This document shows positions 46,215-56,270 of a stretch of 64,000 nt of DNA, piece after piece (positions within the stretch are counted from its first letter, which is position 1; the number at the start of each line of letters is the position of its first letter). The stretch lies in assembly GCA_016699535.1 (NCBI GenBank), contig CP064980.1, positions 3,418,001 through 3,482,000 of the forward strand, written 5' to 3'. Both the position numbers and the translations under genes were made by a program. Source of the stretch: Myxococcales bacterium. GTDB taxonomy: Bacteria; Myxococcota_A; Polyangia; Polyangiales; GCA-016699535. Below the pieces are notes generated by a model, which saw only the letters and a program-made list of their open reading frames with translations, made no database searches and had not been told where the DNA came from.

Positions 46215-46409
46215 CCAGCGAGGCGCATCGTTTTTATCATTGCGCTAGTTGTTCTTGAAGATTCGGCGTGGGGTTTGAAGACATTGTTCTTTGCGTTATC
46301 TGTCATAGACACTGATACTGGTTTGCTTATGGCATGTTAGATCCATAAGTGTAGCGAAGCTCTATGAGCTTGGCCAAGTTCAGCACGGAGGAGAAAGTAG
46401 CACCTTTGC

Positions 46410-47195
46410 CTACCCCTTAGAAGACACATTGTCTGCTACAAAGGCAGCAAGCTCCACCCAAAATTCCTGCCAATTGGGCGGGCAATCGTTGTGATCCGCA
46501 TCGTAGGCAATTAGTTTTCCCTTTTTCACGCAGCGCTTGAGTCGCTGTGCATGACTAAACGGTATCAGCTTGTCTTTGGTCCCATGAACAATCAAAACCG
46601 GAAGATCCAAAGATTCCAAGCGGGTTTGATTATCAAAACGATCTAAAACAAGCCATGACGGGACCAAGAACTTACGTACAACATTCGGAATGCTTGTAAA
46701 GGTCGACTGCACAACCATGGCCGCAGGAGGCACTACCTCCGCCAAAGCACAAACCACACCACCGCCAAGCGAACGACCATGAAAAAGAATCCGAGAAGCA
46801 TCGATACGCGGGTCTTTCTTTAATTTTTCTAGAAAATAAACCATGTCCGAAAGGATATTGGCTTCGGTTGCTTTTCCAGTGCTTCGCCCGTAACCCCGGT
46901 ATTCCGGCAAAAACAAGTGAAAGCCGTTGTTTCGATACCAGTCCAACGGCTCGAGCCATTGATCGATCAACTCGGCATTGCCGTGAGCGAACACGACGAG
47001 AGGCAATTTTTCTTCCGCACGGTGATGACATGGGGCAAACCATGCCTCAACACTGAGCTGCCCCTCTTCTCGGTACCAACGTTCAACATCGTATCCCGGA
47101 TCAGGTCGTTGCTCTTTTGCAGGAGCAAGATGCTTTGGAAAAATAAAAGTACGTTGCCAACCCAGTAGTTTAGCCGCTACATCGTGCCCAAACAT
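46410..47195 (-). CDS. Alpha/beta hydrolase (serine hydrolase)
   Basis: A soluble alpha/beta hydrolase of 261 residues from the ATG at 47195; an upstream extension to 47306 lies in the preceding gene. VVFAHGNAELIDQW gives the oxyanion region, LFHGRSLGGGVVCAL the nucleophile elbow GRSLGG, and LPVLIVHGTKDKLIPF and DADHNDCP provide Asp and His. It resembles the BAEM/ABHD-type hydrolases, whose substrates are unknown. It begins 2 bases after the stop of the lipoprotein gene, so it is the last gene of the gpsA operon. Confidence 0.88.
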   Translation of the reverse strand: MFGHDVAAKLLGWQRTFIFPKHLAPAKEQRPDPGYDVERWYREEGQLSVEAWFAPCHHRAEEKLPLVVFAHGNAELIDQWLEPLDWYRNNGFHLFLPEYRGYGRSTGKATEANILSDMVYFLEKLKKDPRIDASRILFHGRSLGGGVVCALAEVVPPAAMVVQSTFTSIPNVVRKFLVPSWLVLDRFDNQTRLESLDLPVLIVHGTKDKLIPFSHAQRLKRCVKKGKLIAYDADHNDCPPNWQEFWVELAAFVADNVSSKG

Positions 47196-47197
47196 AA

Positions 47198-47755
47198 CTA
47201 GTTGTCTTTTGCTTTCCTTTGAAAGGTTAAACTTGTCCTTGTAGTCCTTGGCGCATTGGTTACCGGAGCGCGAAAATGGCCGGAAACGATTTGCTTCTCG
47301 AAACATCGTGTGACTTCCTGAGGCAGGCTAGACGATCGAACATCCGCTCGCGTCACGCGTCCGGTTTCCATAATGGTCGCTTCCACACTAAGCGTAACCG
47401 TCGCTGTCGCTTGTTTTGCAATGTCCGAAGAGACACAACTGCTGGCAGCAGCAACAAGCTGCTTGAGCTCTTTCTCATAGTCACGCTCTTCAGTCTTCTC
47501 GGATGATTTTTCCTCAGCCTCGTCTTCGGAAAAATCAAAATGAGGAGCTTTCCCTGGCTGACTTTCCTCACCACTGCGCCTGGGAGACGAAGATGAAGAA
47601 TGCTTTTTCGGCTGCTTCGGCTGGGCCGCTCTATACGGCTCAGCTCTTTTTACACCCCGGCTTACCTCGACAACACTTTGCTCAACCTGCAAATCCTCTG
47701 AGTCACCACAAGCAACCAACAAAACAGCACAGCACCCCATACAAACAAAGTTCAT
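47198..47755 (-). CDS. Lipoprotein with AgmX-like C-terminal domain
   Basis: A 185-residue lipoprotein; lipobox VLLVAC (Cys16). The middle is a Ser/Pro/Lys- and Glu-rich linker (QPKQPKKHSSSSS). The C-terminal part (about 90-180) has paired Cys (SSCVSSD, TRCFEKQIVSGHFRAPV) and the strand pattern of TonB/AgmX C-terminal domains (TVTLSVEATIMETGRVTRADVRSSS). It probably sits in the periplasm or on the inner face of the outer membrane. It is 3 bases after the helicase gene and 2 before the hydrolase gene, so probably cotranscribed. Confidence 0.7.
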   Translation of the reverse strand: MNFVCMGCCAVLLVACGDSEDLQVEQSVVEVSRGVKRAEPYRAAQPKQPKKHSSSSSPRRSGEESQPGKAPHFDFSEDEAEEKSSEKTEERDYEKELKQLVAAASSCVSSDIAKQATATVTLSVEATIMETGRVTRADVRSSSLPQEVTRCFEKQIVSGHFRAPVTNAPRTTRTSLTFQRKAKDN

Positions 47756-47758
47756 GGT

Positions 47759-49482
47759 TCACACTTTCTTCGCGACTTCGATCTTCAACGAAAGGTCACC
47801 AAAGGCTAAGCCGTTTAATGATTCGATTACGCTATCGCTCAGACTCGCAGGTAGTTCGATAAAACTATAGCGATCGCGGAGCTTAATTTGTAGCTTTTCA
47901 GCGGCCGGAAGATCAACATGCTCTTTCAGTAGAGTGAGCACCTTTTTGACATCAAAACCGTCTCGCTTCCCAACATTTAGGTAGAGCAAGGTGTTCTGCT
48001 CATCGTGAACATGAACAACCTTAGGAGACTCTCGCCTCTTTACTTCATCACTATTCCGGTTGTGTTCTTTTTTCCCCGACGTCGCATTTTCTCTTTGACG
48101 CACGTTTGGATTGCTCTCCTGCGCCTCTTTGCTGGGAGCGGCAACTCGCTCAATCCTTGAGCCACGCGCCATTTCATCGACATCCTGCTCCATACCGCCA
48201 AACAAAGAAGCGACCATGGCAGAAACATAACGGAGAGATTCAGGATGATTAAGAATACGACTGGCTACCGCTCTATCAATTTCCTTGATCGGTACTTGAG
48301 TGAGTGCATCAACCAAATCGAGACGATCAAGTTCTTTTCGAGTTTTCCACTCGCGTTGCGTGGGCAAACTTCGTTCAACGGGAAATATTTTGTACTGCAA
48401 CCTCAGATAGTAAAGATGTCCAATGTCGGTTGGCCCGATCAATGACAGCGCCGCACCCGTCCGACCTGCCCGGCCAGTACGTCCTGCACGATGAACATAC
48501 TGCTCTGTTGATTCTGGGAAGTTGTAGTTAATAACATGCGTGATATGCGAAATATCAATGCCGCGAGCGGCAACGTCTGTTGCAACCAAAAACCTGAGTT
48601 CGCCGGTGCGGCTTTTCCCAAGCACCGCTTCCCGATCACGCTGAGGCAAATCGCCGTTGATCCAGTCAGCATTGAAACCAAGGCGTTGAAGTTCCTTAGC
48701 AACTTGCTCAGTCTCTGCCTTGGTCTTACAAAAAATGATTGCGGTATCTGGATTTTCGACTTCCAGCAATGACACCAAATCAGCCGTTCTATTTTTGCCG
48801 CTGATAAGATACACAAAATGAGAAACGCTCTTGGCCCCAACTTCGTCGCTTGAAAGAGCAAGCACCATAGGTTCATGGAGAAAACGGTCTGCCACCCGCC
48901 GTATCGCTGAATCAATCGTTGCTGAAAAAAGAAGTGTTTGTCGCTCCTTGGGAAGCTTACTAATGATCTCTGTAAGATCCTCGATGAATCCATCGAAAGC
49001 ATTTCATCGGCTTCATCGAGCACTAAAACCCTTAGCCTTGAAACCTCCAGGGTGCCCTGCTTTAAATGGTCAAGGATGCGTCCGGGCGTACCCGAAACAA
49101 CTTGAATCCCTTCGGCCAAAGCGCGTACTTGCGTCTCCATGCTCGCCCCGCCGTAAACGGCAAGGGCTTTAATCCCTGAATAATTGGAAAGACGGGAGAT
49201 TTCATTGGCGCTTTGTACAGCCAGTTCCCGCGTTGTAGCGAGTACAAGCGCCTGCACCGGCCCATTTTCCTCTACTAGTCGATCGACAATCGGAATACCA
49301 AAAGCAGCTGTCTTCCCTGTTCCGGTCTGTGCTTGAACAATGAGATCTCTTTTTTGAATGGCGGGCTCGTAACTTGCAGCCTGGACTGGGGTTGGAGTGT
49401 CAAACCCCATATCCGCCAGCGCCTTTTGCGTGGATTCCTTTAGATTAAGTGTTTCAAAACCTGTTGGTTTTTGTTCGTTCAC
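47759..49482 (-). CDS. DEAD-box RNA helicase, CsdA/DbpA-like (frameshifted)
   Basis: ATP-dependent RNA helicase of about 574 residues after repair. The first part has GFDTPTPVQAASYEPAI (Q motif), AQTGTGKT (51-58), GTPGRILDHL and LDEADEML (156-159). The second has IFCKTKAETEQVAKEL, ATDVAARGIDI and HRAGRTGRAG, then a charged linker and a C-terminal DbpA-like RNA-binding domain (NVGKRDGFDVKKVLTLL, RYSFIELP). One base is missing near 48990: with ATGGGATTC the sequence reads EMLSMGFIEDLTEIISKLP and the SAT motif follows (TLLFSAT). It assists ribosome assembly or cold growth. It overlaps the small membrane protein gene by 4 bases. Confidence 0.9.
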
Positions 49483-49691
49483 GGGGCCTCAGTCGATGTG
49501 GATGGAGCATGGTCTGCCACCTGCTGAGTTGCATCTTTTGTTAAGAAAATCTGCGGAATTAGAGATATAAACGCCACCGTTACTACGTAAACAACAAGAA
49601 TCCAATACACAATCAGACCAGCACGTCTGCCGATCCGACCGGATGATTCAAGAGAGCTTGATTGCGGTTGTGTCATTCGAGGAAGATTCAT
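49479..49691 (-). CDS. Small single-pass membrane protein
   Basis: A 70-residue protein with a Ser/Arg N-terminus and one membrane segment (about LIVYWILVVYVVTVAFISLIP), then a short tail. It overlaps the response regulator stop and the helicase start by 4 bases each, which strongly supports expression. Function unknown; a role with the kinase/regulator pair is possible from position alone. Confidence 0.55.
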   Translation of the reverse strand: MNLPRMTQPQSSSLESSGRIGRRAGLIVYWILVVYVVTVAFISLIPQIFLTKDATQQVADHAPSTSTEAP

Positions 49692-50425
49692 TCGCCTTTG
49701 TTTTCTTTCACCTCTACGTCCTTAACAAGCTTATACCCTACGCCATGAACGGTCAGCAGAAAACTAGGCCGATCTGGACAAGGTTCCAGCTTTTTACGCA
49801 ATTTAACGATGCAATTGTCGACTGTGCGGTTATTGGGGCCAGCGTGTATTCCCCATACTTTTTCAAGAATTTCGTCGCGACTCAAGGGTTCACCCCGAAA
49901 TTGCTCTAACAGCGCTAAAAGCGAAGCTTCATAATAGGAAAGGTGTTCAATGTCATCTCCACGCGTAAGCGTGTGCGCTTGCGGATCGATCAGGACATCC
50001 CCAATTACAATTTCATGAATCGCGTCGACCCGCCCCTGAACCCGACGCATTATCGCCCGAATGCGTGCCACAAGTTCGCCAATTGAAAACGGCTTAGTCA
50101 CGTAGTCATCCGCGCCGGCGTCGAGTCCACGGATTTTGTCAATCTCATCACTGCGTGCTGTGAGCATAACAATCGGCACAGTATGATCAATTGCTCTAAT
50201 CTTTTCACACACCATGAAACCATTAATGTCTGGCAACATAAGATCTAAAATAACGCAGTCCGGCCGAGAGCGTGTCGCTTCAGAGACTCCCTCTTGACCC
50301 GTCTTAGCATGAACGACTTGATAGCCCTCAAACTGCAGCGAGTCGCATAAACCAAGAGCTAGCGAAGGGTCATCCTCGACCAATAAAACTTTTGCCTTTG
50401 CTTGGGACTGCTTAGTTACCGTCAT
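49688..50425 (-). CDS. OmpR/PhoB-family response regulator
   Basis: A 245-residue two-component regulator. The receiver has KVLLVEDDPSLALGL (acidic pocket), the phosphorylation site in DCVILDLMLPDINGF and DAGADDYVTKPFSIGELVARI with the conserved Lys. The C-terminal winged helix is clear in DEILEKVWGIHAGPNNRTVDNCIVKLRKKL. It is 14 bases downstream of the histidine kinase gene, which should be its partner. Confidence 0.95.
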   Translation of the reverse strand: MTVTKQSQAKAKVLLVEDDPSLALGLCDSLQFEGYQVVHAKTGQEGVSEATRSRPDCVILDLMLPDINGFMVCEKIRAIDHTVPIVMLTARSDEIDKIRGLDAGADDYVTKPFSIGELVARIRAIMRRVQGRVDAIHEIVIGDVLIDPQAHTLTRGDDIEHLSYYEASLLALLEQFRGEPLSRDEILEKVWGIHAGPNNRTVDNCIVKLRKKLEPCPDRPSFLLTVHGVGYKLVKDVEVKENKGE

Positions 50426-50439
50426 AAATTACCACGCCA

Positions 50440-51983
50440 TCAGTGCCATTCTTGCGCGTCTAATTTGGATACAGGAATACTGAAGCCAACCTTCGCGCCT
50501 CCCTTTTGTTTGTTTCTCGCCCATGCCTGGCCACCATGCGCCTCGGCGATATATCTCACCAACGACAGCCCAATTCCTGAACCGCGAACTTGCCCTGTAC
50601 TTCTGCTCCTAAAAAACCGCTCAAAAACACGCTTGATGTCTTCTTTGGGAATACCCGGCCCCTCGTCGGCCACGCTGAGCTGTAACATGCCAGCTTTGTA
50701 GCGCAAGCCAACGTCGACCGCTGTCCCACCACCGTATTTTGCCGCATTATCTAACAAATTGATCACCGCCAATAAGATAGCTTGGTGGTCAAAAGCCACG
50801 AGAGGAAGATCTTGTTCGATGGTTATGCGAATCTCAATGCCTTCTCGCTCGATGCGGTATCGAAAGGTTTCGACGGCATGCAACACGACCTCACCCAGAT
50901 TGCCTTTACGCATTTCATAGCGCTGCTTGCCGCTCTCCAATGCGGAAAAATCCAAAACATTGTCGATAAGCGTGCTGAGACGCTCACTCTCCTTGCATAT
51001 GATCTCCAGATACTGTCCGCGCTTCTCCTCAGAAGGGACTCGTCCTGCACGCAAAAGATCGGAAAACATTCGGACTATTGAGAGTGGTGTTTTAAGTTCA
51101 TGCGATACGTTCGCTAAGAACTCGGTCTTGCGTATATTTAACTTTCGTTCTTTTTCCACCGCATAGAGCAAGAATGAAACGCCCATCACAACCACGGCAA
51201 AAGCGAAAAGCAAGAGCCCAACTTCATTGTAACGGCGCGTGCGACCTTTTGCTTGAAGTTGCGGGGCATGCTTCGGAGCGATTTGAAGCCGCCACGCATA
51301 GAGCGTCGTTGGAAAACGTCGACCTACAACATAGTCGCCGGCATCCGAAAGCGAAACGCCAAACATCCGACGATTGTTTGCATCCACCACATTGTACAAA
51401 TGCTTGGAAGCTTCGCCTCTAAACAAGGCTGGAAAAAGATTACGGATCACGTAACCAAGGTCATGTTGAAGCACCAAGTAGTAGCGATGACCTTGAAGCC
51501 ATCTCATTTCATAGGAAAGTAGATAGTATTTTCCTTTTACGTCTTTATGCAGATGTTGCAGCTGTTTTGTGTTCTTCAGATTGTTCGAAATCTCTGGCAA
51601 CAAAGTGTTGTGGAAGACTTCCAAAAACTCGGTGCGATGCTTTTTTTGCCAGCACGGGTCACGAAGGCTACTTGTGACAGCGTGTCGTCAAGAATAATTG
51701 AGCGAACACTGGGCGCGCTCTGCTCCGCAAGAGGAACAAAGTCCTGTGTCAATGTATCAAGATGCTCCAACGATACGACGTCAAAAACCGTGTTATCCGC
51801 ATCAATGATCTGTTTCTCAATACGATCGACTTTTTCTTGAACAAGTAAAAGAACCGATTGAGCAATCGAACGCTCACCCAGTTTTTCAAACTGCGATGCA
51901 GTGAGAATGGTGTAGTAACCCAAGATGCAAGCCGCGCCGACAATGGCCGGAAGAAAAATCCAATACAGTCTTTGACGGTTCAT
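50440..51983 (-). CDS. Membrane sensor histidine kinase (frameshifted)
   Basis: About 514 residues after repair. It has a first membrane segment (LYWIFLPAIVGAACILGYYTIL), a periplasmic sensor region of about 230 residues, a second membrane segment (EVGLLLFAFAVVVMGVSFLLY), the phosphoacceptor in ANVSHELKTPLSIVRMF, and the ATPase domain with INLLDNAAKYGG, DEGPGIPKEDI and SGIGLSLVRYIAEAHGG. One base is missing in a run of seven A near 51650; with it RAGKKKHRTEFLEVF reads on. The start is the ATG at 51983. It lies 21 bases after gpsA and before the response regulator, so it belongs to the gpsA operon. The signal is unknown. Confidence 0.9.
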
Positions 51984-52004
51984 TGCTGCACTCAATTTCT
52001 CGCT

Positions 52005-53018
52005 TTAGTCACGTTCGGGGCGAGGTTGTCTCGACATTAAGGTCGCCGCAGCTTCCGATGGAGTTTTAGCTTCATACAAGGTTTTGTAAACTTCTGCGGT
52101 TATTGGCATATCAACTTTCTGCTGAAGACTAAGCTCATACGCGCTTTTTGCTGTGGGAAAGCCTTCCGCAACCATTTTCAGTTCATGCAGCGTATCAGCA
52201 AGCGAACGTCCTTGACCTAACGCTAGGCCCAAACGGCGATTCCTTGAAAGATCCCCGGTACACGTCAATAGCAAATCACCCATACCAGCCAAACCCGCGA
52301 AAGTAAGCGGGTGGGCGCCAAGCTTGACGCCGAGCCTGGAGATTTCTGCGAGACCACGGGTAATCATACCCGCACGCGTGTTATGACCCAACATGAGACC
52401 ATCGGCGACGCCAATAGCAATCGCAATCACGTTTTTCAGAGCGCCAGCTATCTCCACGCCAATCACATCATCGGTTGTGTAGACGCGAAACCAATCACGG
52501 GCAAACCGTGCTTGGACGTCCAGCCCAACCTTCTCTGCTTCAGAAGCCACTACCACCGCAGTCGGCAAGCCCTGTGCGACCTCTTTGGCAAAGCTTGGGC
52601 CCGAGATGGCACAAATAAGCGGCGCCATGGATGCTGACAACATGCTTTTAATAGCGTCACATCCCACCATTAGGCTTTCGTTTTCAATGCCCTTGGGAGC
52701 GATGACGATGGGCGCAGAACTGGGCAAAAATGCTTTGGCGTCAGTGATAAGATGCCGCAACCCTTGAGTAGGCACGGCCGAAACCACAAAATCAGCGGAC
52801 TGAAGAGCTTCCTCAAGATCGGCTGTAACCCGCACATTATCGGGCAGAGCAAAACCCGGCAGATAGGTCGCGTTTTCACGACTCGTCAGCATCTGCAAGG
52901 CATGATCAACGCGTCGAGACCATAGCCGAACATCCTTCTCACTTTCAGCCAGCATCCGTGCAAGCGCTGTTCCCCAGGAACCTGCACCCAGGACCGCTAT
53001 AGTGCCTCTATCAACCAT
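52005..53018 (-). CDS. gpsA: Glycerol-3-phosphate dehydrogenase [NAD(P)+]
   Basis: Makes sn-glycerol 3-phosphate from dihydroxyacetone phosphate for phospholipid synthesis. It has 337 residues; the cofactor motif IAVLGAGSWGTALARMLAE, VSAVPTQGLRHLI, SGPSFAKEVAQGLPTAVVVAS and the catalytic Lys in IAGALKNVIAIAIGVADG are present, then LTFAGLAGMGDLLLTCTGDLSRNRRLGLALG. It starts the operon that continues with the kinase, regulator and helicase genes. Confidence 0.97.
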   Translation of the reverse strand: MVDRGTIAVLGAGSWGTALARMLAESEKDVRLWSRRVDHALQMLTSRENATYLPGFALPDNVRVTADLEEALQSADFVVSAVPTQGLRHLITDAKAFLPSSAPIVIAPKGIENESLMVGCDAIKSMLSASMAPLICAISGPSFAKEVAQGLPTAVVVASEAEKVGLDVQARFARDWFRVYTTDDVIGVEIAGALKNVIAIAIGVADGLMLGHNTRAGMITRGLAEISRLGVKLGAHPLTFAGLAGMGDLLLTCTGDLSRNRRLGLALGQGRSLADTLHELKMVAEGFPTAKSAYELSLQQKVDMPITAEVYKTLYEAKTPSEAAATLMSRQPRPERD

Positions 53019-53093
53019 GACGAGACGATACCTAAAGCCACGCTATGTCGCTACTACAACTTTGGTTAGTAAGAAGCCTAAAGATTAGGGCGT

Positions 53094-53110
53094 GTCCGGA
53101 CATTCCGGAC
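53094..53110. repeat. Perfect palindromic hairpin between lon and gpsA
   Basis: GTCCGGA and TCCGGAC pair perfectly around a CAT loop. It lies in the 134-base gap between the stop of lon (minus strand) and the start of gpsA. It could be part of a terminator for lon or an operator for gpsA. There is no T run after it, so neither role is proven. Confidence 0.45.
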
Positions 53111-53152
53111 CGAGGGAAAAATCGCGAGATTCGAGCCGCTCGAGGATACCCC

Positions 53153-55615
53153 CTAGGTTGCCGAAGCAGTCATTCCTTCATTTTCAGCGCTTTTCTTATC
53201 TTTTTCGCCACTGTTTGCGTTAAGTTCCAGCTTTTCTGGGTGCTCTAGGGCATTGGCAAGAACTTCATCCATTTTGGTGACGTAAACAAATTCAAGCGTG
53301 TCACGAATTTCCTGCGGAACTTCCTCAATATCTGCAGAGCATCGCTCCGGCATGATAACTCGCTTGATGCCGGCGCGGTGGGCAGCAAGGACTTTTTCTT
53401 TAATTCCGCCGACGGGCAACACTCGGCCTCGCAGCGTAATCTCTCCAGTCATGGCCACATCGTGACGAATACGAATGCCAGTGAGCAGCGAGACGAGTGC
53501 TGTCATCATCGTCACACCAGCGCTTGGACCATCTTTGGGCATGGCGCCTGCTGGGATATGAATATGGATGTCGCTTTTTTCCAAAAAGTCTTCTGGAATA
53601 TGGAGCTGCTTGGCACGAGCACGTACAAAACTAAGCGCAGCTTGAGCAGACTCTTTCATGACCTCGCCAAGCTGTCCGGTCAACTGAAGTTTGCCTGTGC
53701 CTTGCATTCGCGTCGCTTCGATGAACAAAATCTCTCCACCCACGGAAGTCCAAGCCAAACCAGTAGCAACTCCGGCTTCTTCGGTGCGCTCGGCGACCTC
53801 GGAAGTAAAGCGTGGTGGTCCAAGGAAAGGACGCACATCGTCTGCTTGCTCGACAGCAAATGGGCCGAAGTCACCCTCGGCAACTTTCACTGCAATACCT
53901 CGAATAACCGAAGCAATCTGCCTTTCGAGATTTCGTACTCCCGCCTCTCGCGTGTAGTAGTCGATCACTGCCTCGAGAGCCCCATCTTTAACTGACAAGA
54001 TCTTTTCGGTAATTCCGTGCTCCTCGAGTTGCTTTGGCACCAAGTGCTGACGCGCAATGTCGAGTTTTTCTTTGCGTGTGTAACCCGGTATTTCCAGGAT
54101 CTCCATGCGGTCACGAAGCGCTGGAGGAATGGTGTCACCAACGTTTGCCGTAGCAATAAACATTACCTTCGATAAGTCGTAGGGGATTTCTAGATAGTGA
54201 TCCGAGAAGGTATCGTTCTGTTCCGGATCAAGCACCTCAAGCAGGGCCGCCGCAGGATCGCCGCGAAAGTCATGACCAATCTTGTCGATTTCATCCAGCA
54301 TGAACACGGGATTAATCGTGCTCGCCTTTTTCATGCTTTGAATCACTTGCCCTGGCAGCGCTCCAACATACGTACGGCGATGGCCACGTATCGCAGCTTC
54401 ATCGTGCACTCCGCCCAAAGACATACGGACGAACTTGCGTCCCAACGCGCGGGCAACCGATCGTCCGAGCGAGGTCTTACCCACACCGGGAGGTCCAATT
54501 AGACAGAGGATAGGCCCCTTCTTGTCTTTTTTAATCTTTCGAACAGCCAGATACTCTACGATGCGCTTTTTAACTTTCTCAAGCCCGGAATGATCTTCGT
54601 CAAGCACTTTACGCACCGACGGAATATCCATTTTGTCCGTCGTGGCATGCTTCCACGGCACATCCAAAATCCAATCAATATAGGTGCGAACCACCGTGTA
54701 TTCCGCAGAGCCAACTTGCATCGAACGCAGACGCTTAAGTTGTTTGCGCGTTACGCTGTCTGCCTCTTTTGGCAGATGGGTTTTGACAATTCGCTCCTCG
54801 AGCATGTCCAAATCACTTTGATCGCCATCTTCCTCACCAAGCTCTTCTTTAATAGCTTTGAGTTGTTGGCGTAGAACGTACTCCCTTTGGTTTTTCCCCA
54901 TTTCCTCTTTTATTTGGGAGTTAATGCGATCACGCATTTTGAGTATTTCGAGTTGCCGAGTGAGCAATCGAAGGACTTTACGAATTCGTTCTTTCGGATC
55001 AATCGTCTCGAGCAGTACATTTTTTTCATCGACCGGAGCATCAAGATTGGCAGCTACCAAATCTGAGAGTTGCCCAGGCTCTTGTATCGAATCCACCAGA
55101 GAGCTTGCTTCACGCGGAAGTTCAGGCATCAGCTGGATGACTTGCTTTGCAATATCTCGAAGCGACATGGAAAGAGCTTCTGCCTCCACGTCCTCTTGCT
55201 TGATTTCGGCGATCTTCGAGACGCGCGCCTTGAGATAAGGCGAGCTCGAAGTAACTTGCTCTAAACGGATGCGCCCAACACCTTGTAAAATTAAACTGTA
55301 GTTTCCAGAAGAATGCTTTAAAGCTTTGAGCACCCGAGCAACAACACCCACAGTGTACAAATCATCTTGGCCTGGATCATCAGTAGCCGGATCGCGCTGA
55401 GAGAAAATCCCGATGAGAGTTTGCGACTGATTTTCTAGATCTTCTACCAAAGCAACGGACTTTTCGCGCCCCACATCAAACGGAGCAACCGCTCCGGGGA
55501 ACAAAACCGCGTTGCGAATGGGAAGAACCGCAAGTTCCGAAGGAACCTCGATATCCTCATCAGCCGGGGGCAGCTCAATCTCTTCTTCTACTGTCTTCTT
55601 TTCGTCGTCAGACAT
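53153..55615 (-). CDS. lon: ATP-dependent protease Lon
   Basis: Cytoplasmic AAA+ serine protease that degrades damaged and regulatory proteins. It has 820 residues: an N-terminal LON domain (LPIRNAVLFPGAVAPFDVGR), a long coiled-coil linker, the Walker A in IGPPGVGKTSLGRSVARALG, VFMLDEIDKIGHDFRGDP (Walker B), and a protease domain with the Ser in PKDGPSAGVTM (Ser698) and Lys741 in PVGGIKEKVLAAH. The tail is Lys/Glu-rich (GEKDKKSAENEG). The frame is intact. Confidence 0.98.
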   Translation of the reverse strand: MSDDEKKTVEEEIELPPADEDIEVPSELAVLPIRNAVLFPGAVAPFDVGREKSVALVEDLENQSQTLIGIFSQRDPATDDPGQDDLYTVGVVARVLKALKHSSGNYSLILQGVGRIRLEQVTSSSPYLKARVSKIAEIKQEDVEAEALSMSLRDIAKQVIQLMPELPREASSLVDSIQEPGQLSDLVAANLDAPVDEKNVLLETIDPKERIRKVLRLLTRQLEILKMRDRINSQIKEEMGKNQREYVLRQQLKAIKEELGEEDGDQSDLDMLEERIVKTHLPKEADSVTRKQLKRLRSMQVGSAEYTVVRTYIDWILDVPWKHATTDKMDIPSVRKVLDEDHSGLEKVKKRIVEYLAVRKIKKDKKGPILCLIGPPGVGKTSLGRSVARALGRKFVRMSLGGVHDEAAIRGHRRTYVGALPGQVIQSMKKASTINPVFMLDEIDKIGHDFRGDPAAALLEVLDPEQNDTFSDHYLEIPYDLSKVMFIATANVGDTIPPALRDRMEILEIPGYTRKEKLDIARQHLVPKQLEEHGITEKILSVKDGALEAVIDYYTREAGVRNLERQIASVIRGIAVKVAEGDFGPFAVEQADDVRPFLGPPRFTSEVAERTEEAGVATGLAWTSVGGEILFIEATRMQGTGKLQLTGQLGEVMKESAQAALSFVRARAKQLHIPEDFLEKSDIHIHIPAGAMPKDGPSAGVTMMTALVSLLTGIRIRHDVAMTGEITLRGRVLPVGGIKEKVLAAHRAGIKRVIMPERCSADIEEVPQEIRDTLEFVYVTKMDEVLANALEHPEKLELNANSGEKDKKSAENEGMTASAT

Positions 55616-55748
55616 TACTCACCTTGTTTCAAGAACTAAGCCTATCTTTGCACAAAACTATTGAACTTAGCCAACTTAGTCACGCCCTTTCGCCGGGGCA
55701 AGGACTTAATGTACACATGCCATTGTAATGGTGGTATTCTTTAGGGAA

Positions 55749-56210
55749 ATGCGGGGAGTCGTACAACGTGTGCAAAGTGCGATGGTCAGGGTCGGAGAGA
55801 AAACCACCGGTTCCATCGGTGCTGGACTGTTAATCTATCTTGGGATCGGAAAAACTGACCGAACCGAGGACGCAGAAGCTCTTGCCAAGAAGATCAGCCA
55901 ACTACGAGTCTTTGTTGATGATAAAGACAAAATGACCCACAGCTTGCTCGATTTGCAGCATCTCAACCGTCCGTCAGCAGCACTGGTTGTTTCACAGTTT
56001 ACATTATTTGCAGATCTGAGCCGAGGACGACGCCCCTCTTTTCATCTCGCTGCTGACCCTATCCATGCTGAAAAACTTTATTTGCATTTTTTGAACGCCC
56101 TTGGCAATGAAGGCGTCTGTGTTGAACAAGGACGTTTTGGTGCCATGATGCAAGTTCACAGCATTGGGGATGGCCCTGTCACTTTGTGCATCGATACAAA
56201 CGAAGCATAA
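55749..56210 (+). CDS. dtd: D-aminoacyl-tRNA deacylase
   Basis: Removes D-amino acids from mischarged tRNA. From the ATG at 55749 it has 153 residues: MRGVVQRVQSAMVRVGE at the start, ALVVSQFTLFADLSRGRRPSFH (SQFTL active site) and the C-terminal GRFGAMMQVHSIGDGPVTL (the family's Gly-x-Pro motif is the nearby GPVT). The computed upstream start at 55728 is less likely. It is divergent from lon and convergent with glpD. Confidence 0.95.
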   Translation: MRGVVQRVQSAMVRVGEKTTGSIGAGLLIYLGIGKTDRTEDAEALAKKISQLRVFVDDKDKMTHSLLDLQHLNRPSAALVVSQFTLFADLSRGRRPSFHLAADPIHAEKLYLHFLNALGNEGVCVEQGRFGAMMQVHSIGDGPVTLCIDTNEA

Positions 56211-56270
56211 ATCACCGGATTTTTCTTCATAGTAAATACAGACGGTGGCACTGGCGCAGGTTGCTGGCGC

